A stretch of DNA of 64,000 nt from Listeria costaricensis. GTDB taxonomy: Bacteria > Bacillota > Bacilli > Lactobacillales > Listeriaceae. The notes below the pieces were generated by a model. That model searched no databases, was not told the origin of the DNA, and saw only the letters and a list, made by a program, of their open reading frames with translations. Below are positions 28,094 through 37,140 of the stretch, in pieces (position 1 is the first letter of the stretch; each line of letters opens with the position of its first letter). The position numbers and the translations under genes were made by a program. Where the stretch lies: positions 17,961-81,960 of the forward strand of contig NZ_FXUT01000023.1 of assembly GCF_900183385.1 (NCBI RefSeq), read 5' to 3'.

Positions 28094-28810
28094 ATGCGCG
28101 ATAAAATAAAAGACTCAAATTATTTTAATCAATATATAAAAGAAAATACTAGGGTTATTGAAAAATATGAGAATATGCGAATTCAACTTATTAATGAACG
28201 TGGGGCAGATGATCCAAGCATAGAAAGAGTTTCACTAGTCTTATCTAATAATTATATTAATAGGTTAAACTGTTTCTATTCCATTGGAGAATCTTTAGAG
28301 GAAATCAAAAAAGTTTATCATAAAGCCGTGAAATATCTTACTATTGTTTGGGAAAAAGAAACCAGTAGTTATATTCAACTTCTATGGTTGACATCAGTAG
28401 GAATTCTTTTAAACGAAGTAAGAGAAGTACAATCCATACAAGAGCTAGTAAAAAAAGAACAATTTGCAGATTATCTAATTGATTATATGTTAAATAATAT
28501 TGACAGCCAATGGGAAATTACAACGAATAACCTTGCTTTTCCTGAAACATATAATGGCATTGCTCGTGTAATTAAATCAGAAAACAAAGAACAAGCATTA
28601 TTATTTTTAAAGGATTACTTGGAAAAAGAATGGTATCAAGGGCATAAGGAGGCAGACTGGTATAATGCTCACAAAAATAAATTCGATACTTATAGTGGTT
28701 ATTGGAGTTATGAGAGTGGCGCAATCGCCAAGATATTGAATCTTGATGATTCTTCGCTAAAAGACGAACCTTACTATCCATACGATTTAGTTCATTATTC
28801 TCGGTCTTAG
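28094..28810 (+). CDS. PoNi-type immunity protein (DUF1910/DUF1911)
   Basis: A 238-residue cytoplasmic helical protein beginning MRDKIKDSNYFNQYIKEN, with the C-terminal block YSGYWSYESGAIAKILNLDD, the hallmark of DUF1911 in PoNi immunity proteins. These bind and neutralise PoNe DNase toxins. It starts 15 bp after the toxin stop behind a GGAGG site and is the last gene of the operon. It would protect the host cell and siblings, and would give the mobile element an addiction effect. Confidence 0.85.
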   Translation: MRDKIKDSNYFNQYIKENTRVIEKYENMRIQLINERGADDPSIERVSLVLSNNYINRLNCFYSIGESLEEIKKVYHKAVKYLTIVWEKETSSYIQLLWLTSVGILLNEVREVQSIQELVKKEQFADYLIDYMLNNIDSQWEITTNNLAFPETYNGIARVIKSENKEQALLFLKDYLEKEWYQGHKEADWYNAHKNKFDTYSGYWSYESGAIAKILNLDDSSLKDEPYYPYDLVHYSRS

Positions 28811-28901
28811 ACAACCCACTCGTACATAGCTAAACTGAAATGGTTGCGTGTCAACCGTTTTGGTTTGGCTATGCCAACAACTGCCGCAGTTCTGGCGGCG
28901 G

Positions 28902-28945
28902 GCGTTAGTCAAACAGATTTTATTTGTTCGACTAACGCTCTTTTT
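28902..28945. terminator. Terminator after the toxin operon
   Basis: A 9-bp stem (GCGTTAGTC/GACTAACGC) is followed by CTTTTTT on the plus strand. It lies between the immunity gene and the convergent relaxase gene. Confidence 0.75.
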
Positions 28946-30308
28946 TATTACCTTTTTCCGGGAGTTGCTTGTTAGCTCCTAAAATACTATCAACATTGCT
29001 CTTGATTTTCTGCCATTTATTCAAATGCTGCTTTTCCTTCTTATAGGCTTGTGACAAGTTATTCTTCTCTTCTTGTAACTGCTGATACTGGTTGTTCAGT
29101 TGTTCAAGAGTGGGCAGTTTCTTATCGGGGTAAATCTTTTTCAATTCGTTTACTGCCGCCCTGTAAAGGATAAGCTCTCGTTGATGCTGTCGTTCAAACT
29201 GAGATTTATTTTTGCTTTGTTGATATGCCAAATAAACGGCTTTGCTCTGCTGATAGGTTTTCCTGTATTTAATCGCATGGGCAAGTTGATGCAATTGCTC
29301 ATCCGTTCGTTTAAATGCCTGCCTTGCTTCTTGGTAACCATGCTGAGCCGCTTCCACTTGTTCGGTTAAAGCCTGATAGCTATCAAGATGCTGCTCTGTT
29401 AAATAGTTAATCGTTTTTGCCGCTTCTTTTAAATTATTGATTTTCGCCCAATGCTCATAACCGGCAGATTCCTGTACTTTAAGATTGTTCTCTAAATCAA
29501 TGAGTAAGCCTATTTTTTTATTATCCGTGCTCATTTTCTTGCGTTTGGCTTCAAGTTGCTTCAAGATGGATGTCGTTTCGCCTAGACGTGCACGAATAGC
29601 ATCCTCCGTATAATTGGTGCCCAAGCGTTTGGCGCGGGTAAACCGCTCTTGATTGGGCGCTCGAAAAGAAACATGCTTGCCATGCTTAATTTCATACCCG
29701 AATTCCTGCATCTTTACTAAGACTTCCTCAAAGGTTTGTGAAGTCTGGATACAGAGGTCTAAATGCTGCTTTAACTTGCTTTTCCATGATGTACCATTTT
29801 TATCAGCAAGCCATTCTTTATAACATTTGCCGCGATTGCCGGATGGTGTATCAATCACAGATAAATCATGTTCCCGACAAATACGGTCACTGGTGGCGCG
29901 TAATCGTCTGTAAGCGCCACGATCAGAATTGAATTTTTTATACGTCATGAAATTTGCCGCACAAACCATGATGTGATTATGAATATGCTCCTTGTCGATA
30001 TGTGTGGTTACAATATATTCGTATTGATCGCCAAAATATTCCGCCGCAAACTCCATACCGACTTGATGAGCGGTTTCAGAATCAACTTCACCGGGTTTGA
30101 AAGATTGGACAACATGATAGGCTTTGTTGATATTGATGCCCTGACAATGTGACAACGTATCCGCAAATTGAGCAGCTGCCACTTCAGGCACTTGCGCACA
30201 AGCATGACTTGAAACCAGTAAACCGTTCATCGTTTTTTCAGGGTTACAGATATATTTAATTGCCTTCACTAGCGAACTTTTGATTGAGATGATTTTTGTA
30301 ACTGCCAT
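28932..30308 (-). CDS. MOBP-type relaxase
   Basis: A 458-residue relaxase that nicks oriT to start mobilization. The N-terminal catalytic domain (about 1-200) has the start MAVTKIISIKSSLVKAIKYI with a candidate catalytic Tyr. It also has the metal-binding histidine motif HIDKEHIHNHI. The C-terminal half (about 260-440) is a long Gln/Lys-rich coiled coil. The start overlaps the end of the mobC gene by 40 bp. With no conjugation genes present, it must rely on a helper conjugative element. Confidence 0.9.
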   Translation of the reverse strand: MAVTKIISIKSSLVKAIKYICNPEKTMNGLLVSSHACAQVPEVAAAQFADTLSHCQGININKAYHVVQSFKPGEVDSETAHQVGMEFAAEYFGDQYEYIVTTHIDKEHIHNHIMVCAANFMTYKKFNSDRGAYRRLRATSDRICREHDLSVIDTPSGNRGKCYKEWLADKNGTSWKSKLKQHLDLCIQTSQTFEEVLVKMQEFGYEIKHGKHVSFRAPNQERFTRAKRLGTNYTEDAIRARLGETTSILKQLEAKRKKMSTDNKKIGLLIDLENNLKVQESAGYEHWAKINNLKEAAKTINYLTEQHLDSYQALTEQVEAAQHGYQEARQAFKRTDEQLHQLAHAIKYRKTYQQSKAVYLAYQQSKNKSQFERQHQRELILYRAAVNELKKIYPDKKLPTLEQLNNQYQQLQEEKNNLSQAYKKEKQHLNKWQKIKSNVDSILGANKQLPEKGNKKER

Positions 30309-30598
30309 ATTTGTTGGATTAAAGCCTCCAGTCTTTGAATATCTTCTTTGGATAAAATTTTGGTCGTATTTGCGATGCGTGCAATCTGATTAATGTTATT
30401 GCCTATTTTTGCCAGTTCAGCCACATAATTTTTATAGTCTGGTTTATCAACGGTAATCGCAAAGCCGGATAGCGCCATTTTGCGCAAAAAAGCAGATTTG
30501 TTTTTAATTTTTAAGTGCTGCATTCTTTGAAGAATCAGCTTATTTTCTTTTTCGTTTACGCGAAATTTCACTTGAATAGATCGATCTAAATTTGACAA
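30269..30598 (-). CDS. mobC: MobC-type relaxosome accessory protein
   Basis: A 109-residue protein with an N-terminal ribbon-helix-helix-like region (IQVKFRVNEKENKLILQRM) and the bacterial mobilization block YVAELAKIGNNINQIARIANT, typical of MobC. It binds oriT and assists the relaxase. The TTG at 30598 is taken as the start because it follows AGGAGTT; codons further upstream run into the palindrome-rich oriT candidate. It overlaps the relaxase gene by 40 bp. Confidence 0.85.
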   Translation of the reverse strand: MSNLDRSIQVKFRVNEKENKLILQRMQHLKIKNKSAFLRKMALSGFAITVDKPDYKNYVAELAKIGNNINQIARIANTTKILSKEDIQRLEALIQQIWQLQKSSQSKVR

Positions 30599-30599
30599 A

Positions 30600-30720
30600 A
30601 TAAGACAACTCCTTTTTAACCGGGGGTTTGGGGTACTCCCCAACAAGCACATTTTCGTGCCGGCTTTGCAAAGCAAACCGGGAGGAAATGAGGAAAGTGG
30701 TACCACTTTCCTATGCTTGC
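30600..30720. other. Candidate origin of transfer (oriT)
   Basis: The 120 bp directly upstream of mobC hold four inverted repeats: TTGGGGTACTCCCCAA (30628-30643), GCAC-N6-GTGC (30647-30660), the palindrome GCTTTGCAAAGC (30663-30674) and a 22-bp perfect palindrome at 30691-30712 centred on GGTACC. A cluster of hairpins next to mobC and the relaxase is the usual place for oriT. The nick site is not identified. Confidence 0.6.
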
Positions 30721-30848
30721 TATTCTTCCAAAAATAAAAACGTTAAAACGGAACAAATTTATTTTTATAAAAATCTTCATTACTATTAGTTATAAATAAT
30801 GATTTCTAGACAGTTCTTCTAAAATTTTTGTTTTAAATATAAAAACCT

Positions 30849-30908
30849 CCTCATTAATACAGTCCAAAAAAACCGAAATCTGGCAAAGTTCGTCAGAAAA
30901 AAATAACA
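30849..30908 (+). repeat. 60-bp element repeat, copy A
   Basis: Begins CCTCATTAATACAG; its first 38 bp match the reverse complement of 34164-34201 with a single mismatch. The rest of the copy is similar but diverged. It is located between mobC and the first regulator, in the opposite orientation to copies B and C. Confidence 0.75.
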
Positions 30909-31078
30909 TTTTTTGTTGGCTAAGAAAAATACCCCTGCATATATATAATGCGAAAAAAGAGAAATTTGGCCATGCTTTTGCGAAAAACTTTCTCTAAACA
31001 TCAAAAAACAGAATATTGTGTCATTTTTCTTAAAATGGTATGATAGTCACATGGGTAGAGCTAGGATAGGTGAATAAA

Positions 31079-31978
31079 ATGAAAGCAGTTCAACAAATTA
31101 CAACGTTAGGCGTTGCGATTAAGGAATTACGAAAAGCGCGGAAATTATCACAAGAACGGTTAGCGGAAGAGATTAATATTCATCTCAATACAATTAAACG
31201 TATTGAAAATAATTCGTCTATTCCCGGAGCCGATACTTTGTTTAAAATCGCAGAGCGGTTAGGTGTGCCGGTAGACTATTTATATGCGTACACCAAAAGT
31301 AGTCAATACGAAAGCTTTGTGCGAATTAAACAATTGATTGAGTATGAGAATGTCAATAACTTCAATGTATTAGCGTTCCGGCAATATTTAGAGATGATTA
31401 CAGAGCCTATGTACCAAACATTGTTGATTGCGGATAAACAGTGGTGTTTATATTATCAATCAATTTGTTTAGATTTTGTTGATCATGAACCAGAGAAAGC
31501 AAGCAAACTTCTTGAAGAAGCGTTATCTTTCACTTTCAATCCCCAAGCAACGATTTTTTCAAATCTGGAAGCACGCATTATCACTCGATTATTACGATAT
31601 AAACAAACAAGAGATGAATATTTACCATTTGCCCAAAAGATTTATGAATGGTATCGACAAGGAAATACGACGTTTATTCAAATCGAAACCTTCTTAAAAC
31701 TGTGTAACGCGCTGATTATTATTTATGTTGAAAGTGAAGATTGGAATAATGTTTATCAAATTGCTTTTCACAATGAAAAAACCGCGATCATCAAAGATTC
31801 CTGTATGTTTCTCATTAATTTTTGGTTCGCGCATGGGTTGGCACTTTATAAGTTGGGCAACCTTGTATCAGGTAAAGAAAAAATAACATCTGCCTTACAA
31901 CTGGCAAAATGTTATCCGAATAAATTATTTTATGTAGAACTAGAAAAAGATATCGAAAGGTATGAAATCATCCTATGA
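31079..31978 (+). CDS. XRE-type regulator with helical (RNPP/Rgg-like) C-terminal domain
   Basis: A 299-residue regulator with an N-terminal HTH_3 domain (LGVAIKELRKARKLSQERLAEE and IHLNTIKRIENNSSIPG, about residues 10-65). The 230-residue helical C-terminal region looks like the TPR-type peptide-binding domain of RNPP/Rgg regulators. The ATG at 31079 follows an AGGATAGG site; an in-frame GTG is 9 bp upstream. A terminator and a convergent 13-codon peptide ORF follow at once, suggesting that this protein senses that peptide. The target is unknown and may include the mobilization or toxin genes. Confidence 0.75.
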   Translation: MKAVQQITTLGVAIKELRKARKLSQERLAEEINIHLNTIKRIENNSSIPGADTLFKIAERLGVPVDYLYAYTKSSQYESFVRIKQLIEYENVNNFNVLAFRQYLEMITEPMYQTLLIADKQWCLYYQSICLDFVDHEPEKASKLLEEALSFTFNPQATIFSNLEARIITRLLRYKQTRDEYLPFAQKIYEWYRQGNTTFIQIETFLKLCNALIIIYVESEDWNNVYQIAFHNEKTAIIKDSCMFLINFWFAHGLALYKLGNLVSGKEKITSALQLAKCYPNKLFYVELEKDIERYEIIL

Positions 31979-31979
31979 A

Positions 31980-32010
31980 AAAAGCTGATATGTCGAGCAT
32001 ATCAGCTTTT
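31980..32010. terminator. Bidirectional terminator between regulator and micro-ORF
   Basis: A 13-bp perfect stem (AAAAGCTGATATG with its complement) and a 5-nt loop. It serves the regulator on the plus strand and the micro-ORF on the minus strand. Confidence 0.85.
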
Positions 32011-32011
32011 A

Positions 32012-32053
32012 CTAGTCAATCCAAAGAATGAACATTTGAAGCCATTTTAACAT
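32012..32053 (-). CDS. Candidate leaderless peptide signal, 13 aa
   Basis: A micro-ORF encoding MLKWLQMFILWID. Its ATG is 6 bp downstream of a strong GGGAGGTG ribosome binding site, and it ends just before a perfect terminator, so it is a complete small transcription unit. The peptide is hydrophobic and aromatic, like the leaderless SIP peptide (MWLLLLFL) of the RopB regulator. It lies immediately downstream of, and convergent with, the XRE/helical regulator gene. A signal role is inference; a small membrane-active toxin is an alternative. Confidence 0.6.
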   Translation of the reverse strand: MLKWLQMFILWID

Positions 32054-32078
32054 GATGTACACCTCCCTTACAGTACAC

Positions 32079-32125
32079 ATTGTAGCATGTCAAATCACCA
32101 AAACTAGACAGTTTACGGTCTGTTT
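32079..32125 (-). promoter_or_regulatory. Extended -10 promoter and overlapping inverted repeat for the 13-aa ORF
   Basis: On the minus strand, TGCTACAAT is an extended -10 box (TACAAT at 32079-32084) without a consensus -35. The -35 zone is occupied by an imperfect inverted repeat (AACTAGAC and AACAGAC arms at 32102-32125). A missing -35 replaced by a dyad is what an activator-dependent promoter looks like. Confidence 0.5.
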
Positions 32126-32354
32126 ATTGTAAGGTAACTATATACTTGTGTACTTCTTAGGTATAGAATAAGAGCCTACCCAGAAAAAAGCATTCACGAT
32201 ACAATAAAACTAGAGTTTGGAAGTATAAAAAATGAAGAAGAACTCTAGTAATCATAGGCATCTTGGCTAAATATTCATCTTTTATGTTGAAAGGAACTTC
32301 TTTTTTTCTTGCTTGCCTGTGATTGTGATTAACTCCGTTAATGGGGGGAATAAA

Positions 32355-32396
32355 AAAATAGCCATGATGATTTAAGTATTTCATCATGGCTATTTT
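32355..32396 (-). terminator. Terminator of the Rgg-type gene
   Basis: A 16-bp perfect stem (AAAATAGCCATGATGA with its complement) and a minus-strand T run, directly after the Rgg stop. The stretch 32126-32354 otherwise holds only a 9-bp stem (ACTAGAGTT/AACTCTAGT, 32207-32248) and no supported gene. Confidence 0.85.
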
Positions 32397-32400
32397 CCAT

Positions 32401-33297
32401 TTATATAGTGGAATAAGTCAGCTTCTTCCAATCATCTTGCATATCAAGTGAAATGTGTAAATATCCAAAACGCTCTAATACTGTTGTCAACTCTTGTACT
32501 TTATTTTCCCCAGTTTCTCTATTAATTTTTTCTGTACTGTAATCATATTCAATTCGATGATAATCACATCTAATAATAGTTAATAAATCATTATCCAGTT
32601 TACACAAACTTTCTACCTCGTTTATAAGTTCCCTTGTCTCTTTTATTCTTCCGTTCAACCGCAAGAGCGTGCAGTAATTGAATAAAGCCACTTTTTTTAT
32701 ATGATGAATATTTCCATAGCCCTTATAAACTTCAAATACTTTCATTAGTCTGCTAAACACATAATCTAGGGTCGGAAAATCAAATATGTAGAAAATATTT
32801 GTCATTAAAATTATATCGTAATAATACCAATTGTCTTTTTGTTCTAATTCCCCCCATATTTTTCTGAAAATATCTTGTGCATCTTTTAATCTGCCTGTTT
32901 TCTCAAAAGTAATATAACCATTAATCACTAATTGTAAATTGTGAAGAAATTTATTAGGGCTACTTTTCAGATAATCTGCTATTTCATTATCTAAGTTTAT
33001 TAATTTGTTAATATTACCTGAATCTCCAACTTCTTTGAATTTATTAAGAAAAATTTGTGTATCGTCTAGTTGACGGTCTTTTAAAAGAAATTCAAATTCT
33101 GCTAATGAAATGGAGTATTTCTCCAATAAACGACAGATTTTTAGAAAGCTTGGTATATGCTCACCATTTTCTAGTCGATATAAATGAGATCTTGATATTA
33201 CACTTTTATCAATTTCTCGGCGCTCTATCCCTTGATCTAGTCTAATTGCTGTTAATGTTTTTCCTATCTTCATCTCTAATTGCTCATCCATCATCAT
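32401..33297 (-). CDS. Rgg/MutR-family transcriptional regulator
   Basis: A 298-residue regulator. It has an N-terminal XRE helix-turn-helix (MKIGKTLTAIRLDQGIE and SRSHLYRLENGEHIPSFLKI, residues 9-60) and a long helical C-terminal region of the Rgg/GadR/MutR type, the pheromone-binding domain in streptococcal homologues. The first ATG follows AAGGAGGACA. A divergent 15-codon micro-ORF starts 89 bp away, the classical arrangement of an Rgg with its peptide gene. It may sense that peptide and control it and other element genes. Confidence 0.8.
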   Translation of the reverse strand: MMMDEQLEMKIGKTLTAIRLDQGIERREIDKSVISRSHLYRLENGEHIPSFLKICRLLEKYSISLAEFEFLLKDRQLDDTQIFLNKFKEVGDSGNINKLINLDNEIADYLKSSPNKFLHNLQLVINGYITFEKTGRLKDAQDIFRKIWGELEQKDNWYYYDIILMTNIFYIFDFPTLDYVFSRLMKVFEVYKGYGNIHHIKKVALFNYCTLLRLNGRIKETRELINEVESLCKLDNDLLTIIRCDYHRIEYDYSTEKINRETGENKVQELTTVLERFGYLHISLDMQDDWKKLTYSTI

Positions 33298-33386
33298 TGT
33301 CCTCCTTGTTATTTTCCTTTTTTTGAGACAATTTACTTTTTTATACTTTTCTAATGTTAGTATAGAAGTGTCAGGAGGTGAAAATA

Positions 33387-33434
33387 ATGTTTTTATTTTC
33401 TTTTGTTAAGGGTCACTTATTGATTGGAGCATAA
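33387..33434 (+). CDS. Candidate short hydrophobic pheromone, 15 aa
   Basis: A micro-ORF encoding MFLFSFVKGHLLIGA after an AGGAGGTG ribosome binding site. It is divergent from the Rgg gene and is followed by a 12-bp stem-loop (33444-33486). The hydrophobic N-terminal half with one Lys and a small-residue C terminus resembles SHP or leaderless peptide pheromones of Rgg systems. A TTAGTATAGA box at 33357-33366 could be its -10 region. The function is inferred from context only. Confidence 0.6.
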   Translation: MFLFSFVKGHLLIGA

Positions 33435-33443
33435 TCAGTAATG

Positions 33444-33486
33444 TTGAGCTATTTAATCGGCATCCCAACCAAAATAAATAGCTCAA
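33444..33486 (+). terminator. Stem-loop after the 15-aa ORF
   Basis: TTGAGCTATTTA pairs with its exact complement at 33475-33486. No T tract follows, so termination may be partial, or the hairpin may protect the short transcript. Confidence 0.5.
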
Positions 33487-33593
33487 GCTAGTGGATTTCA
33501 TTCATCCCACTATGTTTAATATAAAATTTATCATTAGTATTATCCAGTTAAAGGTACCTCCCAGCAAAAGAAATATGATTATTTTTCACACTC

Positions 33594-33623
33594 TTGACAC
33601 ATTATACAGAATACTTGTATTAA
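33594..33623 (+). promoter_or_regulatory. Promoter of the 57-aa gene
   Basis: TTGACA at 33594-33599 and TATTAA at 33618-33623 with an 18-bp spacer, 26 bp upstream of the start codon. Confidence 0.6.
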
Positions 33624-33648
33624 TATGGTATTTGAATGAGGTGATAAG

Positions 33649-33822
33649 ATGGAACGTCGAGAAGAAAAAGAAATAATCTCTATGGAATTTAACAATGAAC
33701 AGTTTTCTTGTACCATCAAAATTAATCATGCCATGGTGAACAAACCTGCTATAAAGTCAGCAGAAGAAACAAACCCTGAAGACTCACAAAGCATGGATGC
33801 CGCAATTAACTGGCTTATGTAA
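33649..33822 (+). CDS. Small hypothetical element protein (57 aa)
   Basis: An ORF of 57 codons starting MERREEKEIISMEFNNEQFS with a GAGGTGATAAG site, its own promoter, and stop at 33822. The product is acidic and soluble with an N-terminal charged helix and CTIKINHAM. I do not recognise it. It lies inside the segment bounded by inverted repeats and is followed by a long structured 3' region ending in a strong terminator. Confidence 0.55.
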   Translation: MERREEKEIISMEFNNEQFSCTIKINHAMVNKPAIKSAEETNPEDSQSMDAAINWLM

Positions 33823-34018
33823 TTATTACGTCAATGCCAGTTACATTTTTTTCAATGTGATTGGCATTGGGGCAATAGCTCCAATTGGTAAATCGTGGTG
33901 AATCTAGTCACTCATGGTTCCAAGTTTTCATTCATCTCATTTGCTGTCAGATGATTTGTGAACTCATCCCAATAATGATGTACCTGTCATTTATCACATT
34001 TTGTATATCTTGACAGCA
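33823..34018 (+). other. Structured untranslated stretch before a terminator
   Basis: No gene is seen. It contains a near-perfect hairpin of AATGCCA...TGGCATT arms (33831-33867) and TCATCT/AGATGA arms (near 33934-33956) before the terminator at 34019. It could be a long 3' untranslated region of the 57-aa gene or a separate small RNA. Confidence 0.4.
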
Positions 34019-34050
34019 CCGCCGGAAAATTATTTCCGGCGGCTTTTTTT
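34019..34050 (+). terminator. Strong rho-independent terminator
   Basis: A 10-bp GC-rich stem (CCGCCGGAAA with its complement), a 4-nt loop, and TTTTTTT on the plus strand. Confidence 0.9.
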
Positions 34051-34060
34051 GTTTATTTAT

Positions 34061-34116
34061 ATTTTTTCTCACAAACTTTGCCAGTTTGCTTGAAAAATGA
34101 ATAGTATTTAATGAGG
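34061..34116 (-). repeat. 60-bp element repeat, copy C
   Basis: A diverged copy in the same orientation as copy B. Read on the minus strand it runs CCTCATTAAATACTATTC... CTGGCAAAGTTTGTGAGAA, keeping the two most conserved boxes of copy A. Confidence 0.6.
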
Positions 34117-34140
34117 ATATATTTTACCCTTTCTTCAAAA

Positions 34141-34201
34141 AAGTTCATTTTTCTAAAGAATTGTTGCCAGATTTCGGTTTTTTCGGACTGTATTAATGAG
34201 G
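34141..34201 (-). repeat. 60-bp element repeat, copy B
   Basis: Bases 34164-34201 are the inverse of 30849-30886 with 37 of 38 identical. Similarity continues at a lower level to 34141. It lies upstream of the TnpW-like gene. Confidence 0.8.
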
Positions 34202-34365
34202 GGGGATTTTATTACTCGTTTCATTTTTTTTAGATAAATATGGCCAAAAGCATCGTAAAATGAATTATATATATGAGAGGGATAATCATATATCCTCTCC
34301 TCAAAAATTCCCGCTGCGTCCAAAACTGAGCTGTTTGGAGTAGTGATATAGGAGGTGATAACAAG

Positions 34366-34524
34366 ATGCCAGAAAATAAGCATGAAAAGACTGTCATAAC
34401 AAATCGTCTATTAATCGGTAAAAAAGAATATGAGATTGTTTCGGCTTTTAACGAGAGTGCGAATGAAACATTTTCCGATAAGTTGGAACGCATCATTCTG
34501 AATGATTACCGTAAAACAAAATAA
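34366..34524 (+). CDS. TnpW-like transposon-encoded small protein
   Basis: A 52-residue protein starting MPENKHEKTVITNRLLIGKK, preceded by a strong TAGGAGGTGATAACAAG site. The pattern (short basic start, V-I-T-x-R, then ESANETFSDKLERIILND) matches the small TnpW family protein found just upstream of TnpX-type recombinases in Tn4451-like elements. Its biochemical role is not established. It lies 98 bp upstream of the recombinase gene. Confidence 0.7.
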   Translation: MPENKHEKTVITNRLLIGKKEYEIVSAFNESANETFSDKLERIILNDYRKTK

Positions 34525-34556
34525 TGATCAGTTATCCGATCGGAAAGGAGTGTTAA

Positions 34557-36250
<1,694 letters not shown>

Positions 36251-36294
36251 CACAATCTTTATTATACTTCCTTAAGCGTAATCTTCTTACCGGA

Positions 36295-36306
36295 TAGTTT
36301 TGTTTA
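36295..36306 (-). repeat. Right terminal inverted repeat
   Basis: TAGTTTTGTTTA, the exact inverse of 24821-24832, at the mirrored distance from the core. Confidence 0.65.
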
Positions 36307-36308
36307 TT

Positions 36309-36315
36309 ATAAGGA
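36309..36315. repeat. Right attachment core (ATAAGGA)
   Basis: A direct copy of the left core. Chromosomal WxL coding sequence resumes immediately after it. Confidence 0.65.
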
Positions 36316-36830
36316 GCTGGAATACGAATACCACTTTTGTATAATTCTCCGACATCAAACGAAAGATTGACCTGCCAGTAGTTTGTTAGAACCAGCAAAG
36401 TCGTGCTTTGTGGAAAAGTAAAAACAAGCGAATGACTGGCTTCATCGTACCGTTTTGCCACTGCGGTCGTTGTTGCCAGTGCTTCATTTTTATTTGAAAT
36501 AGTCGAGAGTGGGTAGGTGACATCTCCGGTCAGCTTGCTTAAAAAGGCGGCTTGCTTCGTGGTATTTCCGGCAAGCTGGTCGCCGATTTCAGTTGGAAGC
36601 TGGATGATGATGACAGGCGTGTCGTTTAGTGTAAGTGACGCAAGCGGCGCATAACGATACGTCAAATTAACGATCGACTGGTTATATGTACCAGAAGTGG
36701 CGGTAGCTGTCATCTGACTGCTTCCTAACGAAATAACGGCTTCCACTTTTCGGCTGTCCATCTGGAAAATCAGCCCTATCATCAAAAAAATGCTGAGCCA
36801 CAGGACAATCCCCATTTTCCCCTTCCTCAT
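36316..36830 (-). pseudogene. 5' part of the split WxL surface protein gene
   Basis: Encodes the signal peptide (MRKGKMGIVLWLSIFLMIGL) and the first extracellular region of a surface protein (about 172 codons) after a GGGAGTGTC site. The frame runs into the mobile element at GIRIPAPY and then reads element sequence to 36162. The remainder of the gene, with the WxL domain, is at 23226-24811. It was the first gene of the WxL operon, so the insertion also separates the downstream WxL and DUF916/DUF3324 genes from their promoter. Confidence 0.85.
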
Positions 36831-37140
36831 GACACTCCCTACTTTCCCCCCCTAAGTTAACCCCCTTATTCCCTTGCTAAAAGCTTATAAACGTTCATAT
36901 TGTGCCAATTTTAGGGACTAAAAGCATGTGGGAGAGGAAAAAGTCTCAGCCTGGCAAAAGAGTATTTTCTATCTGCATGATCAGGAATCCGCCTATTTGG
37001 AAGGTTTGCAGCTGTGTAAAATTACTTATAAAAAAATCTGAATAATCTTCAATTATTTTCATGCAAAAAACTGGAAGCACTCGAGCGGCCGCCATTTATC
37101 GTAGCTTGCTCACTGAGCGTTTCCAGTTCTCTCTAAAGTG
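36831..37140. other. Intergenic region with possible gene remnant and terminator-like hairpin
   Basis: No intact gene. Bases 36944-37040 read as a protein-like tail (SAWQKSIFYLHDQESAYLEG) ending in a stop, without a start, so a decayed gene fragment is possible. At 37068-37130 AACTGGAA arms form a hairpin that may terminate the isomerase gene. A CTCGAGCGGCCGC string lies in its loop. Confidence 0.35.

Noticed and set aside
32157..32387. A 76-codon minus-strand open frame downstream of the Rgg gene
   Set aside because: It has no ribosome binding site, starts inside the Rgg terminator, and overlaps an inverted repeat; composition is not protein-like.
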